From: Pseudomonadota bacterium
Lineage (GTDB): Bacteria; Pseudomonadota; Alphaproteobacteria; Rhizobiales; Phreatobacteraceae
Reading direction: 5' to 3'
Assembly: GCA_023416965.1 (NCBI GenBank)
Contig: JAEZGJ010000069.1
Coordinates: 1 to 33,053, forward strand
Length of the DNA: 33,053 nucleotides
Shown: piece after piece, positions 24,746-33,049 of the stretch
Layout of the letters: each line of letters opens with the position of its first letter
Position numbering within the stretch: the stretch's first letter is position 1
Notes under the pieces: model-generated
Databases searched by the model: none
Seen by the model: the letters and a program-made list of their open reading frames with translations, nothing else
What the model was told of the DNA's origin: nothing
Position numbers and translations under genes: made by a program

Positions 24746-25702
24746 CTATCCCAAAGTCGAACGCATGGCAGATTCGTCGCGGTCCCAGACCTGCCGGCCG
24801 AAGAGACTGGCAACGAGGTCGACCAGGAGCAGCGCCGTCCGACCCCTGTCGTCGAGGAAAGGGTTGAGCTCGACCACGTCCGCGGAGCCGACGAGGCCGC
24901 TCTCGTGCAGGAGTTCCATGACCAGGTGGGCCTCGCGATAGGTCGCCCCTCCCGCCACAGGCGTGCCGGCACCGGGCGCGATGGCGGGATCGAGAACGTC
25001 GACATCGAGGCTGACGTGGAGGTGCCCGTCGGCGGCCGCCACCTCATCGATGACCCGGCGGATGAGCACCGCCGCGCCGAATTCGTCGATGAGCCGCATG
25101 TCGACGAGGGCAATGCCGCGGGAGCGCAGAAGGGCCCTCTCCTCGCCGTCGATCGAGCGGACGCCGAACAGAGTCAGCCGGGCGGGAGGGACCTTCGTCC
25201 GCTCGGGACCCAGCACGACGTCGAGCCCCGCCTCGCCGACGGCCAGGGCCGCCGCCATGCCGTGGAGATTGCCGGACGGGCTTGTCTCCGGCGTGTTGAA
25301 ATCGGCATGGGCGTCGAGCCAGAGCACGAAGAGCGGCCGGCCGGCGGCGGCGCAATGATCAGCGACCGCCGTCACCGATCCCATCGACAGGGAATGGTCG
25401 CCGCCAAGCAGCACCGGAACGCGGCCGGCGGCGAGCGCCTCCGCGGCCGCGGCGCGGGCGGCACGGGCGAAGCCCGCGACGACGGGCAGGTTGCGCGCCT
25501 CGGGCGAGGCTTTCAGGCCTTGGACCGGAGCGGGCGAGAGGTCTCCCTCATCGGCCACGTCGTGGCCGAGGGTCCGCAGCGCCGACGCGAGGCCGGCGGT
25601 CCTCAGCGCCCGCGGACCCATGGCGCAGCCGAGCGTGCCGGCCCCCTCCTCGACGGGAACGCCGATGAGGGTGATGGAGCGGGAGGGCGGCAGGACGGGC
25701 AT
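24746..25702 (-). CDS. rocF: Arginase
   Basis: This 318-residue ureohydrolase hydrolyses arginine to ornithine and urea. The binuclear manganese ligands are visible: H103 (GGDHS), D130, H132 and D134 (LDAHADF), and D233 and D235 (SLDVDVLDP). SPSGNLHGM (141-149) and VELNP with E279 match the arginine-binding elements of true arginases, as opposed to agmatinases. It lies upstream of the chemoreceptor on the same strand with a 106-base gap and is divergent from the DUF1772 gene. No regulator or ornithine-using gene is adjacent. Confidence 0.94.
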   Translation of the reverse strand: MPVLPPSRSITLIGVPVEEGAGTLGCAMGPRALRTAGLASALRTLGHDVADEGDLSPAPVQGLKASPEARNLPVVAGFARAARAAAAEALAAGRVPVLLGGDHSLSMGSVTAVADHCAAAGRPLFVLWLDAHADFNTPETSPSGNLHGMAAALAVGEAGLDVVLGPERTKVPPARLTLFGVRSIDGEERALLRSRGIALVDMRLIDEFGAAVLIRRVIDEVAAADGHLHVSLDVDVLDPAIAPGAGTPVAGGATYREAHLVMELLHESGLVGSADVVELNPFLDDRGRTALLLVDLVASLFGRQVWDRDESAMRSTLG

Positions 25703-25811
25703 GGCAATTCCTCGCGCGGCCGCTGCTGACAGGCCGTCGTCGTCGCCTTATGCCATGGTGGCGCCGGCCGGTGCAGGCCACGGGGCGGGACCGGCCCCCG
25801 CAGTCGGAAGG

Positions 25812-26300
25812 ATGCCAGTGACCGCCGCCCGCGCGACCGCCCTTCTCGCCGTCCTCGCCAGCGGAGCCGTCGCCGGCCTGTTCTTCAGCTACTGGTGCTC
25901 CGTGATGCCGGCGCTCGACCAGATGCCGGCGCGGACGGCCATCGCCGTGATGCGGCGGATCAACGTCGTCATCGTCAATCCGGCCTTCCTCCTGGCCTTC
26001 CTCGGGACGCCTCTCCTGCTGGGGCTGGCTGCCGCGACGGCCTGGTGGGGGGCCGCGACACAGGCGGCGGCATGGTTCGCCGGCGCCGGCCTCGTCTATG
26101 CGCTCGGCGTGTTCGGCATCACCGCCGGGCTGAACATCCCCCTCAACGACGCGCTCGAGCGCCTCGGCGACCAGCCCGCCGATCCCAGGACGGCGTGGCG
26201 CAGTTTCGCCGCCCCCTGGAACCGCTGGAACAGCGTGCGGACGGCGGCATCCTCGGCGACCCTGGCGCTCGCCGCACTCGGGCTCCGGGCCCTCCCCTAG
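25812..26300 (+). CDS. DUF1772 (anthrone oxygenase-like) membrane protein
   Basis: This 162-residue protein has about four hydrophobic helices (near 5-27, 50-72, 78-100 and 143-160). The DUF1772 features GLNIPLNDAL at about 107-116 and a W-x-x-WNSVRT segment near 138-145 are present. GGAAGG directly abuts the ATG at 25812, so the in-frame GTG at 25818, with ideal spacing, may be the true start. Some fungal relatives are anthrone oxygenases. Bacterial function is mostly unknown. Confidence 0.78.
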   Translation: MPVTAARATALLAVLASGAVAGLFFSYWCSVMPALDQMPARTAIAVMRRINVVIVNPAFLLAFLGTPLLLGLAAATAWWGAATQAAAWFAGAGLVYALGVFGITAGLNIPLNDALERLGDQPADPRTAWRSFAAPWNRWNSVRTAASSATLALAALGLRALP

Positions 26301-26421
26301 GGGCCGCTTTTCCGGTGGATGGCGCCGCGGCGGCCTGTAGCGCGCGCCCGTTCGGGCCTAATGTCGCGCCATCGGCCGAAACCGGCATCACGAACCGGAC
26401 GGCGCATCACGGGGGCTCACC

Positions 26422-27735
26422 ATGGCCGAGGGCTATTTTCCGAAGTGGACCGAGAAGAGCGGCGGCATCGTCATGCCTGACGAGCGGCTGCCGCTCGGCC
26501 AGACCGTCGTGGTCGGCCTGCAGCACGTCGTCGCCATGTTCGGCGCCACGGTGCTGGCGCCCATCCTCATGGGCTTCGACCCCAATGTCGCCATCCTGTT
26601 CTCGGGCATCGCGACGCTGATCTTCTTCGTCGTCACCGGCGGGCGGGTGCCGAGCTATCTCGGCTCGTCCTTCGCCTTCATCGGCCCGGTCCTGGCGGCA
26701 ATCGCGGCGGGAACGGCGGCGGGCGGCGCGCCCAATATCGGCCTCGCCCTCGGCGGCATCATCGCGGCCGGCGCGCTCTACACGGTGATCGGCCTCGTGG
26801 TGATGGCCATCGGACACGGCTGGGTGGAGAAGGTCATGCCGCCGGTCGTCACCGGCGCCATCGTCGCCGCCATCGGCCTGGTGCTGGCGCCGATCGCCAT
26901 CGGCATGGCCTCGGGCACCGGCCCCGGCAATGCGGAGGGCGCCGCTTTCCCGCGCTGGATCGCGCTGTTCACGGTGGTCGCGGTTGGGGCCTTTGCCGTC
27001 TATGCGCCGGGCCTGTGGCGCCGCCTGCCGATCCTCCTCGGCGCGCTCACCGGCTATCTGCTCTATCTCGTCCTCGCCAACGGCATGGGCCTTGGCGCAC
27101 CGATCGACTTTTCGAAGGTCGCGGCGGCGCCGCTCTTCGGCCTGCCGAACTTCACCGCCCCGGTCTTCGACGCGCGGGCCATGGTGCTCATCGCCCCGGT
27201 GGCGATCATTCTGGTCGCCGAGAATCTCGGCCACCTCAAGGGGATCGCCGCCATGACCGGCCGCAACCTCGATCCCTATATCGGTCGCGCCTTCGTCGGC
27301 GACGGCATCGCCACCATGCTCTCCGGCTCGGCCGGCGGCACGGGCGTCACCACCTATGCGGAGAACATGGGCGTAATGGCGGTGACCCGCATCTATTCGA
27401 CGCTGATGTTCGTCGCTGCAGCGCTGATCGCCATCCTGCTCGGCTTCTCGCCCAAGTTCGGCGCGCTGATCCTCACCATCCCCGTGCCGGTCCTGGGCGG
27501 CCTCGCCATCGTCGTCTTCGGCCTCATCGCCGCGACGGCGGGGCGCATCTGGGTGGAGAACAAGGTCGACTTCTCCAACCCGCGCAACCTCATCACCGTG
27601 GCGGTGGCGCTGGTGCTGGGCGCCGGCAACTTCAAGCTGACCATCGCCGGCTTCACGCTGGACGGCATCGGCACGGCAACCTTCGGCGCCATCATCCTCT
27701 ACCACCTGCTGCGCGACCCGCAGCCGGAGGCCTGA
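26422..27735 (+). CDS. NCS2 family nucleobase:cation symporter, uracil-permease type
   Basis: This 437-residue inner-membrane transporter has about 12-14 helices. The NCS2 motif GLQHVVAMFG lies in the first helix, SYLGSSFAFIGP follows in the third-helix region, and TTYAENMGVMAVTRIYST near residue 312 is the signature typical of UraA/RutG uracil permeases. A GGGGG ribosome-binding site precedes the ATG. It ends 6 bases before the deiodinase-like gene, so the two form a two-gene operon; the permease may bring in that enzyme's substrate. The actual substrate is unproven. Confidence 0.93.
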   Translation: MAEGYFPKWTEKSGGIVMPDERLPLGQTVVVGLQHVVAMFGATVLAPILMGFDPNVAILFSGIATLIFFVVTGGRVPSYLGSSFAFIGPVLAAIAAGTAAGGAPNIGLALGGIIAAGALYTVIGLVVMAIGHGWVEKVMPPVVTGAIVAAIGLVLAPIAIGMASGTGPGNAEGAAFPRWIALFTVVAVGAFAVYAPGLWRRLPILLGALTGYLLYLVLANGMGLGAPIDFSKVAAAPLFGLPNFTAPVFDARAMVLIAPVAIILVAENLGHLKGIAAMTGRNLDPYIGRAFVGDGIATMLSGSAGGTGVTTYAENMGVMAVTRIYSTLMFVAAALIAILLGFSPKFGALILTIPVPVLGGLAIVVFGLIAATAGRIWVENKVDFSNPRNLITVAVALVLGAGNFKLTIAGFTLDGIGTATFGAIILYHLLRDPQPEA

Positions 27736-27741
27736 CGCGAC

Positions 27742-28422
27742 ATGACCACCAGCGCCTATGTGCCGGTGCCCCTGCCCGACCACGTCGCCCTGCCGGAGGA
27801 GGAAATGCAGGCGAGGGCAGACGCGTTCCTCGCCGACATCCGCCGCCGGCACACGGTGCGCGACTTCTCCGACCGGCCGGTGCCGCGCGTCCTGATCGAG
27901 ACCTGCATCAGGGCCGCCGGCACCGCGCCGAACGGGGCGAATCACCAGCCCTGGCATTTCTGCGTCATTGGCGATCCCGACGTGAAGCGGCGGATCCGCG
28001 AGGCGGCGGAAGCGGAGGAGCGGGAGTTCTATGCCGGCAAGGCGGGCGAGGAGTGGCTGAAGGCGCTGGGCCCGCTCGGCACCGATCCGGACAAGCCGTT
28101 CCTCGAGACTGCACCCTGGCTGATCGCCGTCTTCGGGGCGCGCCGCTCGGCCAGCGCCGACGGCGTCATGCGCAAGAATTATTACGTGCCCGAATCGGTC
28201 TCCATCGCGGTGGGCTTCCTCATCGTGGCGCTGCACCGGGCCGGGCTCGTCAGCCTGACGCACACGCCGGCGCCGATGGGCTTCCTCAACGCCATCTGCG
28301 GCCGGCCGGCCGACGAGAAGCCCTATATCCTCATGGTGGTGGGCCACCCCGCCGATGGGGCCACCATCCCCGCCCATGCGCTGGAGAAGAAGCCGCTGGA
28401 GGCGATCGCGAGCTTCCTGTGA
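27742..28422 (+). CDS. Nitroreductase-family flavoprotein, iodotyrosine deiodinase-like
   Basis: This 226-residue FMN enzyme matches the iodotyrosine deiodinase branch throughout: RAAGTAPNGANHQPW (57-71), DPDVKRRIREAAEAEE, NYYVPESVSIAVGFLI and LVSLTHTP. Against my recollection of the human enzyme, the three residues that hold the substrate zwitterion align without gaps: E93, Y97 and K118 (human E157, Y161 and K182). T175 matches the Thr contacting FMN N5. Family members remove halogens reductively from halotyrosines or related phenols. It does not resemble RutE. Coupling to an NCS2 permease is unusual; the natural substrate is unknown. Confidence 0.88.
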   Translation: MTTSAYVPVPLPDHVALPEEEMQARADAFLADIRRRHTVRDFSDRPVPRVLIETCIRAAGTAPNGANHQPWHFCVIGDPDVKRRIREAAEAEEREFYAGKAGEEWLKALGPLGTDPDKPFLETAPWLIAVFGARRSASADGVMRKNYYVPESVSIAVGFLIVALHRAGLVSLTHTPAPMGFLNAICGRPADEKPYILMVVGHPADGATIPAHALEKKPLEAIASFL

Positions 28423-28432
28423 GGCCAGCGGC

Positions 28433-28909
28433 TCAGCGGTAGGCGACCGCCTTCAGCGTCCAGGTCCAGCGCCGCAGGGGCACGCGGCAGTCGCCGATGG
28501 GGACGTCGGCGCAGGTGCCCGGCGGGTTTTCCGTCTCCAGGAAGACGATGACCCTCACGCCGTCGCGGCTGTAGCGCCTGACGAGGCTCATCGGCCCGTC
28601 GGCGTCGAAGGCGACGTCGTGCCGCCAGCCCCGCAGGGTCCCGACGAGCCGGTCCGAAACCTCCCCGAAGCGGCGCGTCAGCCCTGTCGCAGTGCCGGTG
28701 ATGACGCAGCCCTCGCCGTGGGGGGCGCGGTCATCGACGGTACGGGCAGGCCCCGTCGCTGCCCGGACGGCGATGCCGGTGGCATCCGAGAGCGACCGCG
28801 CCAGAGCCTGGCAGGTATCGGCGGCGACAGGCGTGGCCGGGCGCTGCGCGGCGGCGGGAGCGGCGGCGACAAGCAGCAGGAGGCCTAAGGCGAACGGGGG
28901 CGAATGCAT
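28433..28909 (-). CDS. Small secreted protein of unknown function
   Basis: This 158-residue protein has a clear signal peptide (MHSPPFALGLLLLVAAAPAA, cleavage likely after AAA near residue 21). Four cysteines, at 33, 68, 133 and 141, suggest two periplasmic disulfides. I do not recognise a family. It converges on the flavoprotein gene with a 10-base gap and sits 142 bases beyond the mrcA stop, after the mrcA terminator, so it needs its own promoter. Confidence 0.8.
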   Translation of the reverse strand: MHSPPFALGLLLLVAAAPAAAQRPATPVAADTCQALARSLSDATGIAVRAATGPARTVDDRAPHGEGCVITGTATGLTRRFGEVSDRLVGTLRGWRHDVAFDADGPMSLVRRYSRDGVRVIVFLETENPPGTCADVPIGDCRVPLRRWTWTLKAVAYR

Positions 28910-28998
28910 GGGAGCGGTTCCGCAACGGGGAAAGGCGCCAGGGGCTTAGGCCGCTTGTCTCAATGCCCGGTAAACCCGGCCGCGGCGGCCGCGACACG

Positions 28999-29022
28999 AA
29001 AAAGGCGGCCCGCAGGCCGCCT
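28999..29022 (-). terminator. Rho-independent terminator of mrcA
   Basis: AGGCGGCC (29003-29010) and GGCCGCCT (29015-29022) form a perfect 8-base stem with a tetraloop. Read on the minus strand it is followed by TTTT (29002-28999). It begins 30 bases after the mrcA stop, the expected place for intrinsic termination. Confidence 0.85.
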
Positions 29023-29051
29023 CGTCTCGCTTCCACCTCGGCACGCGCGCC

Positions 29052-31505
29052 TCAGTACAGCCCGCCCGTTCCCGTCCCGATGGCGCGGTTGCTCTCGCTG
29101 GAGGGGCCGCGGCGCGGCCCGCCGGCGGCGGCGGAGTCGAAGGGATTGATCAGCTGGTAGCTGTCGGGCGGCGCCGTGCCGGGCTTGAAGGCCTCGAGGA
29201 TGGCGCCGCCGGAGCCGGCGCCGGCACGCAGGCCGGTGCGCGGATCGATGCGGATCAGCTTGATGCCGGTCGGCACGCGGAAGGGCACGGCCGGGCGGTC
29301 GGCGAGCGCCACCTTCATGAAGTCGTGGAAGATCGGCACGGCAAGGGCGCCGCCGGTGGCGTTGCTGCCGAGGCTGCGGGGGTTGTCGTAGCCGACATAG
29401 ACGCCGACGGCGAGATCGGGCGAGAAGCCGACGAACCAGGCGTCCTTGGCGTCGTTGGTGGTGCCGGTCTTGCCGGCGATCGGCTTGCCCAGGGCGCGCA
29501 GCGAGGTGGCGGTGCCGCGCAGCACGACGCCCTCCATCATCGAGGTCATCTGGTAGGCGGTCATGGGGTCGAGCACCTGCTCGCGGCGGTCGACGAGGAT
29601 CGGCTCGTCTTGGTTCTGCCAGCGCGGCGCCGTGCATCCCTGGCACTGGCGGTCGTCATGGCGGAAGATGGTGGAGCCGGTGCGGTCCTGGATCCGGTCG
29701 ATCAGGGTCGGGCGAATGCGGCGGCCGCCATTGGCGAACATGGAATAGGCGGCGGTCATGCGCATGACCGTCGTCTCGCCGGCGCCCAGCGAATAGGACA
29801 GGAACGAGGGCATGTCGTCATAGACGCCGAAGCGCTTGGCATATTCGGCGATGAGCGGCATGCCGACGTCGTTGGCCAGGCGCACGGTCATGACGTTGCG
29901 CGAGCGCTCGATGCCGAAGCGCAGGGTCTGCGGCCCGTAGAACTGGCCGGAATAGTTTTCCGGCCGCCAGACCTCGCCGGTGCCGGTGGCGAGCTCGAAG
30001 GGCGCGTCCATCACGACCGTCGAGGGCGTGTAGCCGTTGTCGAGGGCGGCTGCGTAGACAAAGGGCTTGAAGGAGGAGCCCGGCTGGCGGCGCGCCTGGG
30101 GGGCGCGGTTGAACTGGCTCTGGGCGAAGGAGAAGCCGCCGACCATGGCGAGGACGCGCCCGGTATAGGGGTCCATGGCGACGAGGCCGCCGGAGACTTC
30201 CGGGATCTGGCGAAGGCGGAACTGGCCGTCGCGGCCGGCGAGCGGCTCGACATAGACGACGTCCCCGGCATTGAGCGTGCGGCTCACCGGACGGCGCGTC
30301 CAGCGGGCGCCCTCGGCGGTGATGAGGCCGATGTCGCGGGCGGAGCTGACCTGGCCCGAGGCCTCGCGCGCCGGCTGCAGGCCGATGCGGGCGGTTTCGC
30401 CCTGGGCGTCGATGACGACGGCGAGGCGCCAGCCGATATCGTTGAAGTTCCGGATCTCGGCGAGTTTCATGCCCCAGTCACCGCGCATGTCCTCGATGCG
30501 GGTGACCGGGCCGCGCCAGCCTCGCTGCTCGTCGAAGCGGATGAGGCCGGCGGTCAGCGCCTGCCGGGCGGCGACCTGGAGCTTGGGATCGAGCGTGGTG
30601 CGGATCGACAGGCCGCCTTCCAGCAGCTTCTTGTCGCCGAAGCGGTCGGTCATCTCGCGGCGGACCTCCTCAGCGAAGAAGTCGGCGGCGAACTGCTGCT
30701 GGCGCGGTGAGCGCGGGTTGACGGTCAGCGGCGAGCGGCGGGCGGCCTCGCCCTGCTCGGCGGTGATGTGGCCGTCCTCGACCATGCGGGTGATGACGTA
30801 GTTGCGGCGCTCGAGGGCCCGGTCGCGGTTGCGGAACGGGTGGAGCTGCGTCGGGCTCTTCGGCAGGGCGGCGAGGTAGGCCGCCTCGGGGATCGTCAAC
30901 TCGTGCACCGACTTGTCGAAATAGACGAGGGCGGCGGCGGCCACGCCATAGGCTCCGTAGCCGGGGATGACGAAGCCGAGATAGATCTCGTTCAGGTAGA
31001 GTTCGAGGATCTGGTCCTTGGTGAAGGCCGATTCCATGCGCATGGCGATGAGCGCCTCACGCACCTTGCGATCCACGGTCTGCTCGCCCGACAGGAGGAA
31101 GTTCTTCGCCACCTGCTGGGTGATGGTCGAGGCACCCTGCGGACGGCGGTTGGAGCCGCGGTTCTGGAAATTGGTGAGGGCGGCGCGGGCGATGCCGGTG
31201 AAGTCGATGCCGTTGTGGGTGTAGAAGTTCTTGTCCTCGGCCGAGAGGAAGGCCTGGACGACGAGCTTCGGCACCGCCTGGATCGGCAGGTAGAGGCGGC
31301 GCTCGCGAGCATATTCGGCCATGAGCTGGCCGTCCGCGGCGTGGACGCGGCTCATGATCGGCGGCTCGTAGTTGCGCAGCGTGTTGTAGTCCGGCAGCTC
31401 CTTCGTCACCTGCGTGACGTAGACCGCCACGCCGGCGGCGCCGAGCAGGAACGCGATCGTTCCCAACCCGAAAGCCCAGCCGAAAAATCGAAAAACCAGC
31501 CTCAT
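29052..31505 (-). CDS. mrcA: Penicillin-binding protein 1A
   Basis: This 817-residue bifunctional class A PBP has a membrane anchor at about 10-30. The GT51 glycosyltransferase has catalytic E90 in SAEDKNF and the second motif QGASTITQQVAKN. An OB-like insert follows, then the transpeptidase with S477 (SSFK), S535-R-N537 and K679-T-G. It polymerises and crosslinks peptidoglycan in the periplasm. A C621-x-x-C624 pair lies between SxN and KTG and may form a disulfide. The C-terminus is Gly/Ser-rich. It lies downstream of amiC on the same strand with a 239-base gap. Confidence 0.97.
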   Translation of the reverse strand: MRLVFRFFGWAFGLGTIAFLLGAAGVAVYVTQVTKELPDYNTLRNYEPPIMSRVHAADGQLMAEYARERRLYLPIQAVPKLVVQAFLSAEDKNFYTHNGIDFTGIARAALTNFQNRGSNRRPQGASTITQQVAKNFLLSGEQTVDRKVREALIAMRMESAFTKDQILELYLNEIYLGFVIPGYGAYGVAAAALVYFDKSVHELTIPEAAYLAALPKSPTQLHPFRNRDRALERRNYVITRMVEDGHITAEQGEAARRSPLTVNPRSPRQQQFAADFFAEEVRREMTDRFGDKKLLEGGLSIRTTLDPKLQVAARQALTAGLIRFDEQRGWRGPVTRIEDMRGDWGMKLAEIRNFNDIGWRLAVVIDAQGETARIGLQPAREASGQVSSARDIGLITAEGARWTRRPVSRTLNAGDVVYVEPLAGRDGQFRLRQIPEVSGGLVAMDPYTGRVLAMVGGFSFAQSQFNRAPQARRQPGSSFKPFVYAAALDNGYTPSTVVMDAPFELATGTGEVWRPENYSGQFYGPQTLRFGIERSRNVMTVRLANDVGMPLIAEYAKRFGVYDDMPSFLSYSLGAGETTVMRMTAAYSMFANGGRRIRPTLIDRIQDRTGSTIFRHDDRQCQGCTAPRWQNQDEPILVDRREQVLDPMTAYQMTSMMEGVVLRGTATSLRALGKPIAGKTGTTNDAKDAWFVGFSPDLAVGVYVGYDNPRSLGSNATGGALAVPIFHDFMKVALADRPAVPFRVPTGIKLIRIDPRTGLRAGAGSGGAILEAFKPGTAPPDSYQLINPFDSAAAGGPRRGPSSESNRAIGTGTGGLY

Positions 31506-31557
31506 CCGCTCAATTCGCGCCCTCGGGGGCTGCGCCTCTCATCGTCCCCGGGAGGGG

Positions 31558-31575
31558 GCCGGTCCAAAAACCGGC
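31558..31575. other. Short hairpin in the amiC-mrcA gap
   Basis: GCCGGT (31558-31563) and ACCGGC (31570-31575) form a 6-base stem around CCAAAA, about 53 bases upstream of mrcA. On the minus strand it is followed by C-rich DNA, so it is not a terminator. The rest of the 239-base gap (31506-31744) shows no gene and no convincing promoter. Confidence 0.3.
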
Positions 31576-31744
31576 TGGGGATGCCCTGTTCTCACATCTC
31601 GCCATCCTAGCACGGAGCGGAACCTCCGCCCATCGCCTGGGCCGGGCCCGCATCCCGATTCTGGCAGCGGGAGGCGCATGACGGCACGGTTGGCCTGCGA
31701 CTGTGGCGCGGATGTGACCCGCTGATGGCGGCGCTGCACGCCCC

Positions 31745-33049
31745 TCAGCGGCGTGCCGCCGGGGCCACAGGCGCGCCATTGCGGGCTGCGAAGAACTGGT
31801 CGACTGCCTTGGCCATGGACTCCGCCGTGCGGTCGCGCCAGATGGCGGAGGTCAGCATCTCGACATCGCGGCGGCTGGTGACGAAGCCGAGTTCGACCAG
31901 GACCGACGGGATGTCGTGGGCTCGCAGCACCTGGAAGCCGGCCGAGCGCAGCGGCAGGCGGTGCATGCGCGTCACCTGGCGCATCTCGCCGGCGAGCGTG
32001 CGGGCGAAATTGGCGGAGTAGATGCGGGTCTCGCGGCGGGTCAGGTCGATGAGGATGTCGGCGATCTCGGAGGGCTCGTCCGAGAGGTCGAGGCCGGCAA
32101 TGGCGTCGGCCTTGTTCTCGCGCTCGGCGAGGCGTTCGGAATCGGCGTCGGAGGCACGGTCGGAGAGGGTGTAGACGGTGACGCCGCGGGCGTTCTCGTT
32201 GGCGCCGCTGATGGAATCGGCGTGGACCGAGATGAAGAGCTGGGCGCGGGCCTCGCGCGCCACGCGCACCCGGTCGGCGAGCGGGATGAAGATGTCGCGG
32301 TCGCGGGTCATCACCACGCGGTAGCGCCCGCCGGCGGCGAGCTTGTCGCGCAGCACCTTGGCGAAGTCGAGAACGATCATCTTCTCCTCGTCGCCGGTGG
32401 ACGGGGCCGTGGCGCCGGGGTCGATGCCGCCATGGCCCGGGTCGATGACGACGACGGGCGGGCCGCTGTCCTCCTCGGCGCGGGGCGACAGGCGCGGCCC
32501 CAGCGTCTCGCGGTCGCCGCGGCGCGCGATGTTGCTGACAGCGCGATCGGTGAGCGCCCGGCGGAAGCCGTCGGCATCCGTGCGCAGGAGGTCGAGATGG
32601 AGGCGTGGCGGGCGCCCCTCCCCGCCCTCGATGGTCAGCGCCCGTTCGATCACCGCGGGCCCCGCCAGTTCGACGACGATGCGCGACTTGCCCGGCGCGA
32701 AGAGGCCGAAGCGGAAGGTTCTGACGAGGCCGCGCCTCTCGCCTGCCAGAGGCGCGATGTGGAAGTGCACCTCGTCGAGATCGATGATGACGCGATAGGG
32801 ATCGGCGAGGGCGAAGGCGCGCATCTCCACCGGGCGGGTGAGGTCGAAGGTCAGGCGCGTGCGCGGGCCCTCGACGGTCAGGTGCGCCGCCGCGACGACG
32901 GCGGGAAGCGCGCTGCGGGAGCCATCAGAGGATGCGGGCTGGGTACGGCCGGCGGCGGAGACGGCGCCGGTCGTCTGCGCCGGGGCGGCAGAGGCCGTGG
33001 CGAGGGTGATCGCGGCCAGCAGCAGGACGGAGAGGCGGCGAGCGACCAT
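31745..33049 (-). CDS. amiC: N-acetylmuramoyl-L-alanine amidase with AMIN domain (AmiC-type)
   Basis: This 434-residue periplasmic enzyme has a signal peptide (about 1-25, ending AAPAQ), an AMIN domain at about 54-155 (TRLTFDLTRPVEMRAFAL) and an amidase_3 domain at about 198-420. Zinc and catalytic residues are visible: H206 (DPGHGGIDPG), E222 (GDEEK), H276 (SVHADS) and E386 (VELGF). It removes stem peptides from glycan strands, mainly during daughter-cell separation; the AMIN domain targets it to the septum. The start at 33049 is 4 bases from the window edge, so its ribosome-binding site and promoter are not visible. Confidence 0.96.
   Translation of the reverse strand: MVARRLSVLLLAAITLATASAAPAQTTGAVSAAGRTQPASSDGSRSALPAVVAAAHLTVEGPRTRLTFDLTRPVEMRAFALADPYRVIIDLDEVHFHIAPLAGERRGLVRTFRFGLFAPGKSRIVVELAGPAVIERALTIEGGEGRPPRLHLDLLRTDADGFRRALTDRAVSNIARRGDRETLGPRLSPRAEEDSGPPVVVIDPGHGGIDPGATAPSTGDEEKMIVLDFAKVLRDKLAAGGRYRVVMTRDRDIFIPLADRVRVAREARAQLFISVHADSISGANENARGVTVYTLSDRASDADSERLAERENKADAIAGLDLSDEPSEIADILIDLTRRETRIYSANFARTLAGEMRQVTRMHRLPLRSAGFQVLRAHDIPSVLVELGFVTSRRDVEMLTSAIWRDRTAESMAKAVDQFFAARNGAPVAPAARR

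Noticed and set aside
26346..26357. GCCCG-TT-CGGGC inverted repeat after the DUF1772 gene as a terminator.
   Set aside because: The loop is only two bases and no T run follows.
26407..28377. Long antisense open frame (656 codons) opposite the permease and flavoprotein genes.
   Set aside because: It is rich in Arg, Gly, Asp and His, matches no family, and is fully explained by codon bias in high-GC DNA. Similar shadows at 63-1211, 4457-5479 and 19467-21554 were dropped for the same reason.
27742..28422. RutE (malonic semialdehyde reductase) because of the RutG-like neighbour.
   Set aside because: The sequence follows the deiodinase branch with its E/Y/K triad and is about 30 residues longer than RutE; no other rut gene is present.
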